Assembly (NCBI GenBank): GCA_023229605.1 | Contig: JALNYY010000060.1 | Location: 1-23,495, forward strand | Direction: 5' to 3' | Length of the DNA stretch: 23,495 bases | Origin: Methylobacter sp. | GTDB lineage: Bacteria > Pseudomonadota > Gammaproteobacteria > Methylococcales > Methylomonadaceae | Shown here: piece after piece, positions 16,346 through 22,970 of the stretch | How the letters are laid out: every line of letters starts with the position of its first letter | Numbering within the stretch: position 1 is the stretch's first letter | Notes under the pieces: generated by a model | What the model was told of the DNA's origin: nothing | The model's database searches: none | The model's input: the letters and a program-made list of their open reading frames with translations, nothing else | Translations under genes and position numbers: made by a program

Positions 16346-16384
16346 CCGCAAGGTCAGGTTAGCGTAGCGTAACCCGGCCTGCGG
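16346..16384. repeat. Imperfect hairpin repeat (REP-like) near hicB 3' end
   Basis: Outer arms CCGCA/TGCGG and inner arms GGTTA/TAACC surround GCGTAGCG, with GG/CC pairs between. The element lies between the convergent bamE and hicB genes, 4 nt past the hicB stop, and could end transcription or be a dispersed palindromic repeat. Confidence 0.45.
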
Positions 16385-16388
16385 AACT

Positions 16389-16601
16389 TTAAGCGGCGAT
16401 TTCAACATATTGAACGATACTTGCTGGTTGCGGCACCGGCAAACCATCTTCAATCAGCCCTTCGATATGAAACTCGATTGCTTCGCGAATTTCGCGCTCA
16501 GTTTCTTCTACGGTATCGCCCGTAGCAACGCAGCCTGGCAAATCAGGCACATAGGCTGAGTAATTATTTTCTGCTTTTTCGACAACGATTGCGTAACGCA
16601 T
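16389..16601 (-). CDS. hicB: HicB-family antitoxin
   Basis: A 70-residue HicB: MRYAIVVEKAENNYSAYVPD with the LPGCVATGDTVEETEREIREAIEFHIEGL motif, the partial RNase H-fold domain that blocks HicA. It lacks a long C-terminal DNA-binding domain. It follows hicA by three bases, toxin gene first, which is the usual hicAB order. Located between bamE and rnfH, where related genomes have no gene, so it is likely acquired. Confidence 0.92.
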   Translation of the reverse strand: MRYAIVVEKAENNYSAYVPDLPGCVATGDTVEETEREIREAIEFHIEGLIEDGLPVPQPASIVQYVEIAA

Positions 16602-16604
16602 GGG

Positions 16605-16793
16605 TTACTCCTTTAATTTTGCTTGTTTGAATATGCTGTTTAAAGTGCCGGGAGCCAAATCATCTCCCGGCTTTCCAGGTACGGTTACTCGACCACTTTT
16701 GATTGGATGCTTGAATTGACGATGACTCCCTCGCGTTGTGGCAAGATACCAACCATCATTTTTCAGCATGATTAAAATTTCATTTACTTTCAT
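16605..16793 (-). CDS. hicA: HicA-family mRNA interferase toxin
   Basis: A 62-residue HicA with the double-stranded RNA-binding-like fold. It contains LKNDGWYLATTRGSHRQFKHPIKSG; the histidine of GSHRQF is the conserved catalytic residue. It ends with PGKPGDDLAPGTLNSIFKQA, the family C-terminus. HicA cleaves mRNA independently of ribosomes in characterised members. Paired with hicB immediately downstream. Confidence 0.93.
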   Translation of the reverse strand: MKVNEILIMLKNDGWYLATTRGSHRQFKHPIKSGRVTVPGKPGDDLAPGTLNSIFKQAKLKE

Positions 16794-16832
16794 GCAAATA
16801 GAGCAACAGATTACAACAACGCTGCAAAAAAT

Positions 16833-16893
16833 GACTAACGCAAGCGTAAAGCGCGCGAGGTACGAGCGTCGCCTTTGACGCGTTTGTTATAAC
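16833..16893 (-). other. attC-like integron recombination site
   Basis: On the minus strand the sequence begins TTATAACAAACGCG and ends GCGTTAGTC, 61 nt in all. The two halves pair imperfectly (TAAC-x2-A-x-GCGT-AAAG-CG against TAACAAACGCGTCAAAGGCG) with unpaired bases in one arm, as attC sites do. The left box covers the stop codon of the TTG-start gene, and the opening resembles the Vibrio VCR attC repeat. Agreement with RYYYAAC/GTTRRRY is partial, so this is a candidate. Confidence 0.5.
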
Positions 16894-17330
16894 TGACTGT
16901 AATCAAGACGAACCCCTAACAGCTTACTAATGTTTTGCAGCTCCATTAATATCTCAACCGGTCCGTGAAGAGATCCTTGATGCTTAGATGTATCTTTAAC
17001 CATTTCGGCTGAAATTGCATTCAAAGAGCGGCAACTTTCTATTATATTTTTTTCGCTGGGCATCCGTAGGAATAAAGAAAAAAACCGATAAAAGGGTACT
17101 GCTTGTCTTTTTGAAATTATTGTGGAGCTTAAACGCTTGAGTTCATCTCGCATTTCAATTGTCGCATTAGCATTGATAATTTTTGCTCTATTTCTAAGGC
17201 AAAAAGCAGACAACTCACCCAAGCTTTCTTTAAACGAGACAATAGGTTCTAAAACAAGCTTTAGAATAAATTGGCCAAATACAAATACCGAGACGCCAGC
17301 CAAAATTGTAAAAAGTATTGAGTCTTTCAA
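16887..17330 (-). CDS. Membrane-anchored protein of unknown function, TTG start
   Basis: A 147-residue protein starting at TTG, chosen because GGAG lies seven bases upstream and no ATG offers a better site. Residues about 4-27 (SILFTILAGVSVFVFGQFILKLVL) form one membrane anchor, followed by EPIVSFKESLGELSAF and a charged helical cytoplasmic part. No catalytic motif is visible. Similar small proteins with this FVFGQ...KLVLEPI anchor are found as hypothetical genes near mobile DNA, from memory. The stop overlaps an attC-like site and an identical GTTATAAC lies just before the gene (17345-17352), so the gene looks like an integron-type cassette. It is AT-rich relative to rnfH. Confidence 0.7.
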   Translation of the reverse strand: MKDSILFTILAGVSVFVFGQFILKLVLEPIVSFKESLGELSAFCLRNRAKIINANATIEMRDELKRLSSTIISKRQAVPFYRFFSLFLRMPSEKNIIESCRSLNAISAEMVKDTSKHQGSLHGPVEILMELQNISKLLGVRLDYSQL

Positions 17331-17344
17331 CTTATGCTCCGAAA

Positions 17345-17352
17345 GTTATAAC
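17345..17352. repeat. GTTATAAC palindrome at the upstream edge of the cassette gene
   Basis: The 8-bp perfect palindrome GTTATAAC occurs here, 6 nt from the rnfH stop, and again at 16886-16893 inside the attC-like site. The two copies bracket the TTG-start gene as cassette boundaries would. Confidence 0.4.
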
Positions 17353-17358
17353 AAGTTA

Positions 17359-17643
17359 TTATCTAGCTTCTGGCCCCTTCAAAGCCCGCTGCCGCCTAGC
17401 CTCTTTAGGATCATGAACCAAAGGACGATAAATTTCTATCCTATCGCCTTCTCTAACAGGCTGATCCAGTTTGCAGGCCACGCCAAAAATCCCTGCATTA
17501 ATCCCGGACAAGCTGGTCTCGGGAAAACGCTCCAGTAACCTTGAGGCTTTTATCGCAGCCTCAACCGTTGCGCCTTCCGGCATTTTCAGCCCGACTATCG
17601 CCTGCTCTTCAGGCTTGGCGTAAGCCACTTCGACATTAACCAT
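17359..17643 (-). CDS. rnfH: RnfH-family ubiquitin-fold protein (RatB)
   Basis: A 94-residue protein with the UPF0125/RnfH fold. VNVEVAYAKPEEQAIVGLKM is followed by GATVEAAIKASRLLERFPE and ends with REGDRIEIYRPLVHDPKEAR, the family's most conserved tail. The molecular role is unclear. Links to Rnf electron transport and to the RatA partner have been proposed from gene neighbourhood. The start overlaps the ratA end by eight bases, and the pair is the usual ratA-rnfH unit. Confidence 0.93.
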   Translation of the reverse strand: MVNVEVAYAKPEEQAIVGLKMPEGATVEAAIKASRLLERFPETSLSGINAGIFGVACKLDQPVREGDRIEIYRPLVHDPKEARRQRALKGPEAR

Positions 17644-18067
17644 AAACGGCTTTGGCTCGTGCGGTAAACGAACTCACCATGGTGTTGCAGATCTGGTTAA
17701 AGACTGCACCAAAAGCCAGGCTTGCCAGTTTGCCGGACATTTCGAACTCCAGATCCAGGGAGATTTTGCTGGCGTCTTCGCGTAGCGGCATAAATTCCCA
17801 CCTTCCTTCCAGTGAGGAAAACGGGCCGTTCAACAGGGAAAGCGTCATACTGCGCCCTTTATCGATCTTGTTCCTGGTCGAAAAGGATTTTTTAAAACCG
17901 CCTTTGGAAATCAATAACTCGGCTTCAACAAAATCGTCTTCGCGCTTGATAATTCGGCTGCCGCTGCACCAAGGCAAAAATTCCGGGTAGGCTTCAATAT
18001 CGTTGACCAAGTCAAACATCTGCTGCGCCGAGAATTTGACCAGGGCGCTTTTTTGAACAACGGTCAT
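17636..18067 (-). CDS. ratA: RatA/COQ10-type START domain protein
   Basis: The ATG at 18067 gives a 143-residue protein starting MTVVQKSALVKFSAQQMFDL. A 169-residue reading would overlap the symporter gene and lacks conserved sequence there. The polyketide cyclase/START fold is visible in LVNDIEAYPEFLPWCSGSRII, then the SFSTRNKI and GPFSSLEGRWEFMPL strands, and ends with the amphipathic helix GAVFNQICNTMVSSFTARAKAVYG. Homologues are annotated either as a ribosome-association toxin (E. coli RatA) or as a coenzyme Q-binding COQ10-like protein. The two roles cannot be told apart here. The start is 2 nt after the symporter stop. Confidence 0.92.
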   Translation of the reverse strand: MTVVQKSALVKFSAQQMFDLVNDIEAYPEFLPWCSGSRIIKREDDFVEAELLISKGGFKKSFSTRNKIDKGRSMTLSLLNGPFSSLEGRWEFMPLREDASKISLDLEFEMSGKLASLAFGAVFNQICNTMVSSFTARAKAVYG

Positions 18068-18069
18068 GC

Positions 18070-19434
18070 TTAAAGAACTCCGACCACATGCAGGAACACC
18101 AGAAACACGGCGGCAGGAGACACATAGCAGATTAAAACCTTCCACACTTGATAACTGAGCGCATCAGGCATGTCCAGTTCATGCTCGGTGTGCTGCTGTT
18201 TCATGATCCATCCGGCGAACACCGCTATGCAGAAACCGCCGATAGGCAGCATCAAATTGGCGGTCAAATAATCCAATAATTGAAAAATGGTTCGGTCGAA
18301 AATCTTGAACCCGGACCAGAGATTGAATGAAAAAATGGTGCCGAATCCCAGCAGCCAGGTTACCGAGCCTGACCAGATACAGGCTTGCTCCCTGCTCATG
18401 TCTTTATTTTCAACCAGCCAGGCAACGGCCGGTTCAATCAACGAAATGGAGGAAGTCAGCGCCGCAAACACCAGCATCACAAAAAACAAGATTCCGAAAA
18501 ACCAACCGCCGGTCATGTTGCCGAAAGCTATCGGCAAGGTTTGAAAGATCAATCCGGGACCTGCGGCCGGCTCCAGGCCGCTGGCGAAAACGATCGGGAA
18601 AATGGCGATACCGGCCAATAACGCAACCGCCGTATCGGTGCCTGCAATCAAAAATACGGTTCTGGAAATCGATACATCTTTCGGCAAATAAGAGCCGTAA
18701 ACCATAATGGCGCCCATGCCTAAGCTCAGCGTGAAAAAAGCGTGTCCCATCGCGGTCAATACGCCGTTAGCAGTCACTTTGCTGAAATCAGGCGTAAATA
18801 AGAATTGGATGCCCCGGTCATAATACTCATCAAAAGTCATTGCATAAGCCACCAGCAACATCAGCATCACAAACAGGCTGGGCATTAAAAAACGCACCGC
18901 TTTTTCCAGGCCGGTATTAACGCCGCGCGCCACAACCAACATGGTCGCCAGCATGAACAGGGTATGCCAGAAAGCCAGCTGCACCGGGCTGGCGATAAAG
19001 CCGTCGAACAGCCCTTTTATCGTTGTTGCATCGGCGCCGAAAAAACTGCCGGTAAAGGCCTTTAACACATAAGCCGAAGCCCAGCCCGCGATAACGCTGT
19101 AATAAGAGAGGATCAAAAAACCGGCAATCACGCCCATCCAGCCCAAATAGTGCCAGTTTTTATCGGCCCCCGCTTCTTCGGCCAGGGTTACCATGGTGTT
19201 GATGGGGTTCTGTCTGCTGCGCCGCCCCAGCATGGTTTCCGCCATCATAATGGGGATGCCGATCAGCAATACGCACAGCAAATAGACCATGACGAATGCC
19301 CCGCCGCCGTTTTCTCCGGTAATATACGGAAACTTCCAGATATTACCCAAACCGACTGCGGAACCTGTCGCAGCCAGAATAAATGCGAAGCGCGATGACC
19401 ATTCGCCATGTTGTGATTTTTTTGTATCCGTCAT
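18070..19434 (-). CDS. Sodium-dependent transporter of the NSS/SNF family
   Basis: A 454-residue integral membrane protein of the neurotransmitter:sodium symporter family. The unwound first helix reads ATGSAVGLGNIWKFPY (22-37) with the conserved ENGGGAF (41-47) after it. Later motifs include MGHAFFTLSLGMGAIMVYGSYLP and the TSSISLIEP segment near helix 8, which contributes to the Na+ sites. Eleven or twelve hydrophobic helices are evident. Substrate is probably an amino acid but cannot be assigned. It stands between smpB and ratA, where other gammaproteobacteria have no gene, and its stop is two bases before ratA, so both probably share a transcript. Confidence 0.93.
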   Translation of the reverse strand: MTDTKKSQHGEWSSRFAFILAATGSAVGLGNIWKFPYITGENGGGAFVMVYLLCVLLIGIPIMMAETMLGRRSRQNPINTMVTLAEEAGADKNWHYLGWMGVIAGFLILSYYSVIAGWASAYVLKAFTGSFFGADATTIKGLFDGFIASPVQLAFWHTLFMLATMLVVARGVNTGLEKAVRFLMPSLFVMLMLLVAYAMTFDEYYDRGIQFLFTPDFSKVTANGVLTAMGHAFFTLSLGMGAIMVYGSYLPKDVSISRTVFLIAGTDTAVALLAGIAIFPIVFASGLEPAAGPGLIFQTLPIAFGNMTGGWFFGILFFVMLVFAALTSSISLIEPAVAWLVENKDMSREQACIWSGSVTWLLGFGTIFSFNLWSGFKIFDRTIFQLLDYLTANLMLPIGGFCIAVFAGWIMKQQHTEHELDMPDALSYQVWKVLICYVSPAAVFLVFLHVVGVL

Positions 19435-19472
19435 TATGTGTGCCTGTAAAAACTCAAAGGGTTATATAGATT

Positions 19473-19536
19473 CACCACGAAGGCTACGAAGCTTAAGGTT
19501 CTTTCTTCGTGCTCCGTATCCTTGGTGGCGAGCTTT
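19473..19536. repeat. Imperfect inverted repeat upstream of smpB
   Basis: CACCACGAAGGCTACGAAG on the left and CTTCGTGCTCCGTATCCTTG on the right pair imperfectly across a short loop, in the gap between the symporter and smpB. The CACCACGAAGG core looks like a dispersed repeat family; it lies just upstream of the smpB promoter candidate. Confidence 0.45.
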
Positions 19537-19537
19537 T

Positions 19538-19566
19538 CTGACTATTGCAGCAATATCGAGTAAAAT
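19538..19566 (+). promoter_or_regulatory. Candidate sigma70 promoter for smpB
   Basis: CTGACT (19538-19543), a 17-nt spacer and TAAAAT (19561-19566). The start site would be near 19573, 41 nt before the smpB ATG. Confidence 0.5.
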
Positions 19567-19613
19567 AGCAAAATTATTCCTTTACGTCAGTTTAAAAAAC
19601 TTAACCCGCACTT

Positions 19614-20099
19614 ATGGCCGATAAAAAGTCCAAGAAAAATACCAAGCAGCAAAACGCCACTATTGCCGTTAATCGTCAGGCTACTCATGAGTATTACATT
19701 GAGGAACGGTTTGAAGCAGGGGTTGTTTTGGAAGGCTGGGAAGTTAAAAGCCTGAGGGATGGACGCATCCAGCTCAAAGAAAGTTATGTAGTGATAAAAC
19801 GCGGCGAAGCCTGGTTGTCCGGCGCTCATATTTCTCCGCTGTTATCCGCATCGACCCATGTCAATCCTGATTCTATCCGCGCCAAAAAACTGCTGCTGCA
19901 CCGGCAGGAACTCAACAAGCTAATCGGTTCGGTCGAACGCAAAGGCTACACCTTGATTCCGTTGTCGATGTACTGGAAAAACGGCAGGGCCAAGCTGGAA
20001 ATCGGCCTGGCAAAAGGCAAGCAATTACACGACAAGCGCGCCACTTCAAAAGACCGCGACTGGCAACGCGAGAAAGCACGGATTATGAAAAAGGGCTAA
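19614..20099 (+). CDS. smpB: SsrA-binding protein SmpB
   Basis: A 161-residue SmpB, the partner of tmRNA in trans-translation that rescues stalled ribosomes. The OB-fold core is intact: NRQATHEYYIEERFEAGVVL, LEGWEVKSLRDGRIQLKESY and LLLHRQELNKLIGSVERKGY. The basic C-terminal tail DKRATSKDRDWQREKARIMKKG, which mimics a codon-anticodon stem in the mRNA channel, is complete. No ssrA gene is in the window. It is divergent from the symporter-ratA-rnfH set, as expected for the smpB-ratA neighbourhood. Confidence 0.96.
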   Translation: MADKKSKKNTKQQNATIAVNRQATHEYYIEERFEAGVVLEGWEVKSLRDGRIQLKESYVVIKRGEAWLSGAHISPLLSASTHVNPDSIRAKKLLLHRQELNKLIGSVERKGYTLIPLSMYWKNGRAKLEIGLAKGKQLHDKRATSKDRDWQREKARIMKKG

Positions 20100-20100
20100 A

Positions 20101-20150
20101 GGCGCAAGGCAAAGGGCGAAGGATGTGTTTTTTGCCTTTTGCCTTGCGCC
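20101..20150. repeat. Long hairpin after smpB with dispersed-repeat core
   Basis: Perfect 13-bp arms GGCGCAAGGCAAA (20101-20113) and TTTGCCTTGCGCC (20138-20150) start one base after the smpB stop. The T run is inside the loop rather than after the stem, so termination is possible but not typical. Its right part (20134-20160) is related to 1507-1533. Confidence 0.5.
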
Positions 20151-20188
20151 CTTAGCCTTCTTCCCCTAAACCTTTCCTTCAAATTAAA

Positions 20189-20755
20189 ATGACCATACAC
20201 CCTAACCTCCTGTCGTTAAAAAACAGCCTGCTGATTGTCGTCGATTTACAGTCAAAATTATCGGCGGCCATGCCTGAGCGCGACGCCGAACTGATGACGG
20301 CCAACGCCCGCAGCCTTGTTGTAGCCGCCGGGTTGTTAAGCATCCCGGTGTTGTTAACCGAACAATATCCCAAAGGCTTGGGTTCTACGGATGCGGCCAT
20401 TACCGACATATTGTCGGAAGATACCCTGATTTTCGACAAGACCGGCTTTTCCTGCTGTGCGGCTGAAGGCTTCACCGACACCGTAGCCAACGCCGATCGC
20501 AAGCAAATCATCCTGGTCGGCCAGGAAGCGCATGTTTGCGTATTGCAGACCGCATTGGAATTGATGCATTTCGGCTATCAGGTGCATGTCGTCGAAGACG
20601 CCATTTGCTCGCGCAAGGCGGAACATAAATTCTATGCCTTGCAGCGCATGCAACAGCAAGGAGCGACCATTACCAATTATGAATCGGTGTTGTTCGAATG
20701 GGTCAAGGATTCCTCGCACCCTGAATTTAAAAAGATTTCCGGATTACTTCGCTAA
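20189..20755 (+). CDS. Isochorismatase-fold cysteine hydrolase
   Basis: A 188-residue protein of the isochorismatase-like hydrolase superfamily. The catalytic triad positions are visible: D19 in LLIVVDLQ, K84 in FDKTGFSC, and the nucleophile C117 in GQEAHVCVLQTALEL. The cis-peptide neighbour EAHVC matches the YcaC/nicotinamidase-like branch rather than true isochorismatases. The substrate cannot be assigned. The HopJ-family gene follows after 21 nt in the same direction, so the two are probably cotranscribed. Confidence 0.9.
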   Translation: MTIHPNLLSLKNSLLIVVDLQSKLSAAMPERDAELMTANARSLVVAAGLLSIPVLLTEQYPKGLGSTDAAITDILSEDTLIFDKTGFSCCAAEGFTDTVANADRKQIILVGQEAHVCVLQTALELMHFGYQVHVVEDAICSRKAEHKFYALQRMQQQGATITNYESVLFEWVKDSSHPEFKKISGLLR

Positions 20756-20776
20756 CCTTTCACCTAGAACTTACAC

Positions 20777-21139
20777 ATGTCACTTGCATCGTTTCTTGAA
20801 AAAGTAAAAAACAACGAAACCGTCGGTTTTGATGAAACCATCACCGTCATTACTGAAAACTACGACTACCAAGCCACCGAATTCAGCAACGGACTCAATG
20901 AACAGCTGCTGGTCAATCAGGCCGGTACCAACGAAGGTTCCTGCAAAATTTTCGCCTTTGCCCAACTGAACCGGCTCGACCAGCAACAGACGTTAAACCT
21001 GTTCGGCGATTATTACCGGGTGGATGTTCTAAATGATCCAAACGGCACCGGCCACCAGAACATCAGGAATTTCATGCGTTACGGCTGGGATGGCATTCGT
21101 TTTAACGGTGTGGCGTTGGCGGCTAAATTAAGCGCCTAG
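20777..21139 (+). CDS. HopJ-family protein
   Basis: A 120-residue protein matching the family named HopJ type III effector. It has an N-terminal FLEKVKNNETVGFDETITVI region, then ENYDYQATEFSNG, NEGSCKIFAFAQL and the C-terminal NIRNFMRYGWDGIRFNGVAL. The name comes from a Pseudomonas secretion screen, but the family is widespread in free-living bacteria with no type III system. No secretion signal or effector context is seen here, so the effector name should not be taken as function. A repeat element begins 5 nt after its stop. Confidence 0.87.
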   Translation: MSLASFLEKVKNNETVGFDETITVITENYDYQATEFSNGLNEQLLVNQAGTNEGSCKIFAFAQLNRLDQQQTLNLFGDYYRVDVLNDPNGTGHQNIRNFMRYGWDGIRFNGVALAAKLSA

Positions 21140-21143
21140 CTCA

Positions 21144-21227
21144 GTAGGAGCGGGCCGTGCCCGCGATATTTTGGCAACGCTTGTGAAATATTTGCTCATG
21201 TCACTCGCGGGCACGGCCCGCTCCTAC
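21144..21227. repeat. REPIN-like pair of inverted palindromic repeats
   Basis: Two perfectly complementary 23-nt arms (21144-21166 and 21205-21227) begin GTAGGAGCGGGCCGTGCCCG and are separated by 38 nt. Each arm is a REP with its own GCGGGC...GCCCGC inner palindrome. The sequence resembles the REP family well known from Pseudomonas (GTGGGAGCGGGC...). It fills the HopJ-FAD gene gap. No RAYT transposase is in the window. Confidence 0.8.
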
Positions 21228-21245
21228 AGATGACCATTCAAAATC

Positions 21246-22307
21246 ATGATCGACTACTTAATCATCGGCCAGGGACTGGCAGGCAGCTTGCTGGCATGGG
21301 AACTCATCCAACGCGGTTGCAAAGTCGTCGTTGTCGATAACGGCCGGGAAAACGCCTCGCAGGTTGCGGCTGGACTGATCAATCCGATCACCGGCATGCG
21401 CTTTGTAAAATCCACCGATGTCGATACGCTGTTGCCTGCGGCAAAACATCGTTATTCACAACTAGCCGATTTCTTCCAGCAAGCGTTTTATATTGAAAAA
21501 CCGATGCTGCGGATTTTCCGTAGCGAAAGTGAATTTACAAACGCAGGCAAACGCCTTAACAACCCCGATTATCGACCCTACTTGGGCGACATCCGGCCGC
21601 TCGGCGACGGCATCGGCCATCTTGCGACACCGTTTGGTTTTCTGGAACAACGACAGACCGGCTACTTATTAACCCGTTCGTTATTAAGCTGCTTGAAAGC
21701 TTATTTCATTGCCAACGACAGTTACCGGCAGGCCGACATCGATTACCGGGACATACGGCTGCAACCGTCTTTGCGCTGGCAGGACATCGCCCCCAGGCGG
21801 ATTATTTTCTGCGAGGGCTATAGGGCAACACAAAACCCCTGGTTTTGTGGCCTGCCTTTTCAACCGGTCAAAGGCGAAATCCTGACGCTGGAACACCAAG
21901 CCGAACTGGCCGATAAAATCCTCAATTACGGCAACTGGCTGATTCCGTTGAATGATCATCAAATCCGTATCGGCGCAACTTTCGACCGGGAAAGCCTGGA
22001 CACCCGGATTACCGAACAGGGCAAAATCGACTTATTAAATGCGCTCAGCCAAATCTCACCCACTTTGAGTCATGCCACCTTGATCAACCATCAAGCCAAT
22101 ATCAGGCCTTGCACACAGGACAGGCAGCCGTTTATCGGCTCGCATCCGAGACACAAGCAACTGGCAATTTTTAACGGCTTCGGCGCCAAAGGCAGTTTGC
22201 AGATACCCTGGCACAGCCGACATTTCGCCGACGCCTTATTAAACGGCACGCCCCTATCCAAAACCTGTAACATTGAACGTCATTATGAAAGGCTATGTCA
22301 TCACTAA
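21246..22307 (+). CDS. FAD-dependent oxidoreductase (DAO family)
   Basis: A 353-residue flavoprotein. The Rossmann dinucleotide motif GQGLAG is at 8-13, with VVVVD at the end of strand 2 (27-31) and an RxxxxPVKGEIL-like substrate-side motif near residue 211 (QPVKGEIL). The C-terminal ATP-like segment DRQPFIGSHP and GFGAKGSLQIPW is shared with D-amino-acid oxidase and MnmC-type enzymes. A covalent FAD site was not identified and the substrate is unknown. The start overlaps no other gene; a REPIN-like repeat lies 18 nt upstream. The C-terminal tail is histidine-rich. Confidence 0.9.
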   Translation: MIDYLIIGQGLAGSLLAWELIQRGCKVVVVDNGRENASQVAAGLINPITGMRFVKSTDVDTLLPAAKHRYSQLADFFQQAFYIEKPMLRIFRSESEFTNAGKRLNNPDYRPYLGDIRPLGDGIGHLATPFGFLEQRQTGYLLTRSLLSCLKAYFIANDSYRQADIDYRDIRLQPSLRWQDIAPRRIIFCEGYRATQNPWFCGLPFQPVKGEILTLEHQAELADKILNYGNWLIPLNDHQIRIGATFDRESLDTRITEQGKIDLLNALSQISPTLSHATLINHQANIRPCTQDRQPFIGSHPRHKQLAIFNGFGAKGSLQIPWHSRHFADALLNGTPLSKTCNIERHYERLCHH

Positions 22308-22369
22308 ATATTGAAGACAACACCTGCTGCATTACGCTTAGGCAAAGCAATCAACATCAACACATCACC

Positions 22370-22559
22370 TCGTTCCCACGCGCCGCGTCACTGCCATTAA
22401 GTTAAGCCACGAAGTCAGAAGTTAAGCGTTCGTGGTGAGCTTGTCGAACCATGAATGGCTTAACTTCGGGGGTGGAATTTTTCCGTTCATCCTTCGACAA
22501 GCTCAGGACGAACGGAAAAATCCTTAACTTAATGGCAGTGACGCGGCGCGTGGGAACGA
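22370..22559. mobile_element. MITE-like element with 37-bp inverted arms and nested hairpins
   Basis: Arms 22370-22406 and 22523-22559 are perfectly complementary over 37 bp, beginning TCGTTCCCACGCGCCGCGTC. Inside are an 11-bp inverted repeat (AAGTTAAGCCA 22399-22409 / TGGCTTAACTT 22457-22467) and a 17-bp hairpin with one mismatch (22477-22493/22505-22521). Two related sub-units with core GAGCTTGTCGA lie in opposite orientation at 22428-22455 and 22485-22513. There is no coding capacity, so a non-autonomous element is the simplest reading. The rest of 22308-22369 and 22560-22625 shows nothing. Confidence 0.65.
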
Positions 22560-22625
22560 TAGATGTCGAAGCCGGGTCCGTGTTGTCGCGTGCCTTCGCT
22601 GGTTAAACGCGGTTGAGTAGAGGCG

Positions 22626-22650
22626 TTGGGCAACAGCTTTCGTTGCCCAA
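22626..22650 (+). terminator. Hairpin with 9-bp stem, possible terminator
   Basis: TTGGGCAAC (22626-22634) pairs with GTTGCCCAA (22642-22650) across AGCTTTC and is followed by TATTTTGG. The U tract is weak. It lies between the nested repeat and the alanine-repeat gene. Confidence 0.4.
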
Positions 22651-22670
22651 TATTTTGGTATCCGGTAGGA

Positions 22671-22970
22671 ATGACCGTGGTCAAATCCGAAATCTGCCGC
22701 ATATTGAAACATTGTAATATCAGGCATAAAAAGCATGTCCATCAACAGGACTGGATATCGAAGAGAGGCGCGATACAGATTCTACCGGGCTTTTATCTGG
22801 ATAATCCAGATGCTGTTCAGGCAATACTTTTGCTGATAGAATCCGATTGGCCTAAAACTATAATAATAACCACATTAGAAGGTAACGCTCATGTCCGAAT
22901 ATATTTCCGAAGCACTCGATATTGCCAATCAAGAAGCCGAACGCGCCAGACAGGCGGCAAACCGGTGTGA
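22671..22970 (+). CDS. Doubtful small ORF overlapping the alanine-repeat gene
   Basis: A 99-codon frame from an ATG directly behind AGGA. It encodes a plausible globular part (ILPGFYLDNPDAVQAILLLI) and overlaps the next gene by 80 nt in another frame. Its tail inside the overlap is arginine/serine-rich shadow sequence. It is not recognised as any family. It may be nothing, and it is listed only because 22651-22890 holds no other gene. Confidence 0.22.
   Translation: MTVVKSEICRILKHCNIRHKKHVHQQDWISKRGAIQILPGFYLDNPDAVQAILLLIESDWPKTIIITTLEGNAHVRIYFRSTRYCQSRSRTRQTGGKPV
22796..22810. promoter_or_regulatory. Palindrome TCTGGAT-A-ATCCAGA upstream of the alanine-repeat gene
   Basis: Perfect 7-bp arms around one base, 80 nt before the ATG at 22891. 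A TATAAT at 22859-22864 lies between, with no good -35 at normal spacing. It could be an operator for an activator or repressor; this is weak. Confidence 0.3.

Noticed and set aside
16346..16384. A second attC site after hicB
   Set aside because: It folds as an imperfect hairpin, but lacks recognisable RYYYAAC/GTTRRRY ends; annotated as a REP-like repeat instead.
17636..18067. RatA-RnfH as a true toxin-antitoxin system
   Set aside because: The pair is a conserved housekeeping neighbourhood in gammaproteobacteria and rnfH is not an established antitoxin; unlike hicAB and the RelE-like pair, it does not look mobile.
17636..18145. 169-residue start for ratA
   Set aside because: The extra 26 codons overlap the symporter gene; family similarity begins at MTVVQKSALV, two bases past the symporter stop.
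20777..21139. Virulence effector
   Set aside because: The HopJ name reflects the first description of the family; no type III secretion genes or signal are seen here.
21144..21227. Intrinsic terminator after the HopJ-family gene
   Set aside because: The arms are long and GC-rich but no T tract follows and the spacing is 38 nt; the sequence matches a REP pair better.
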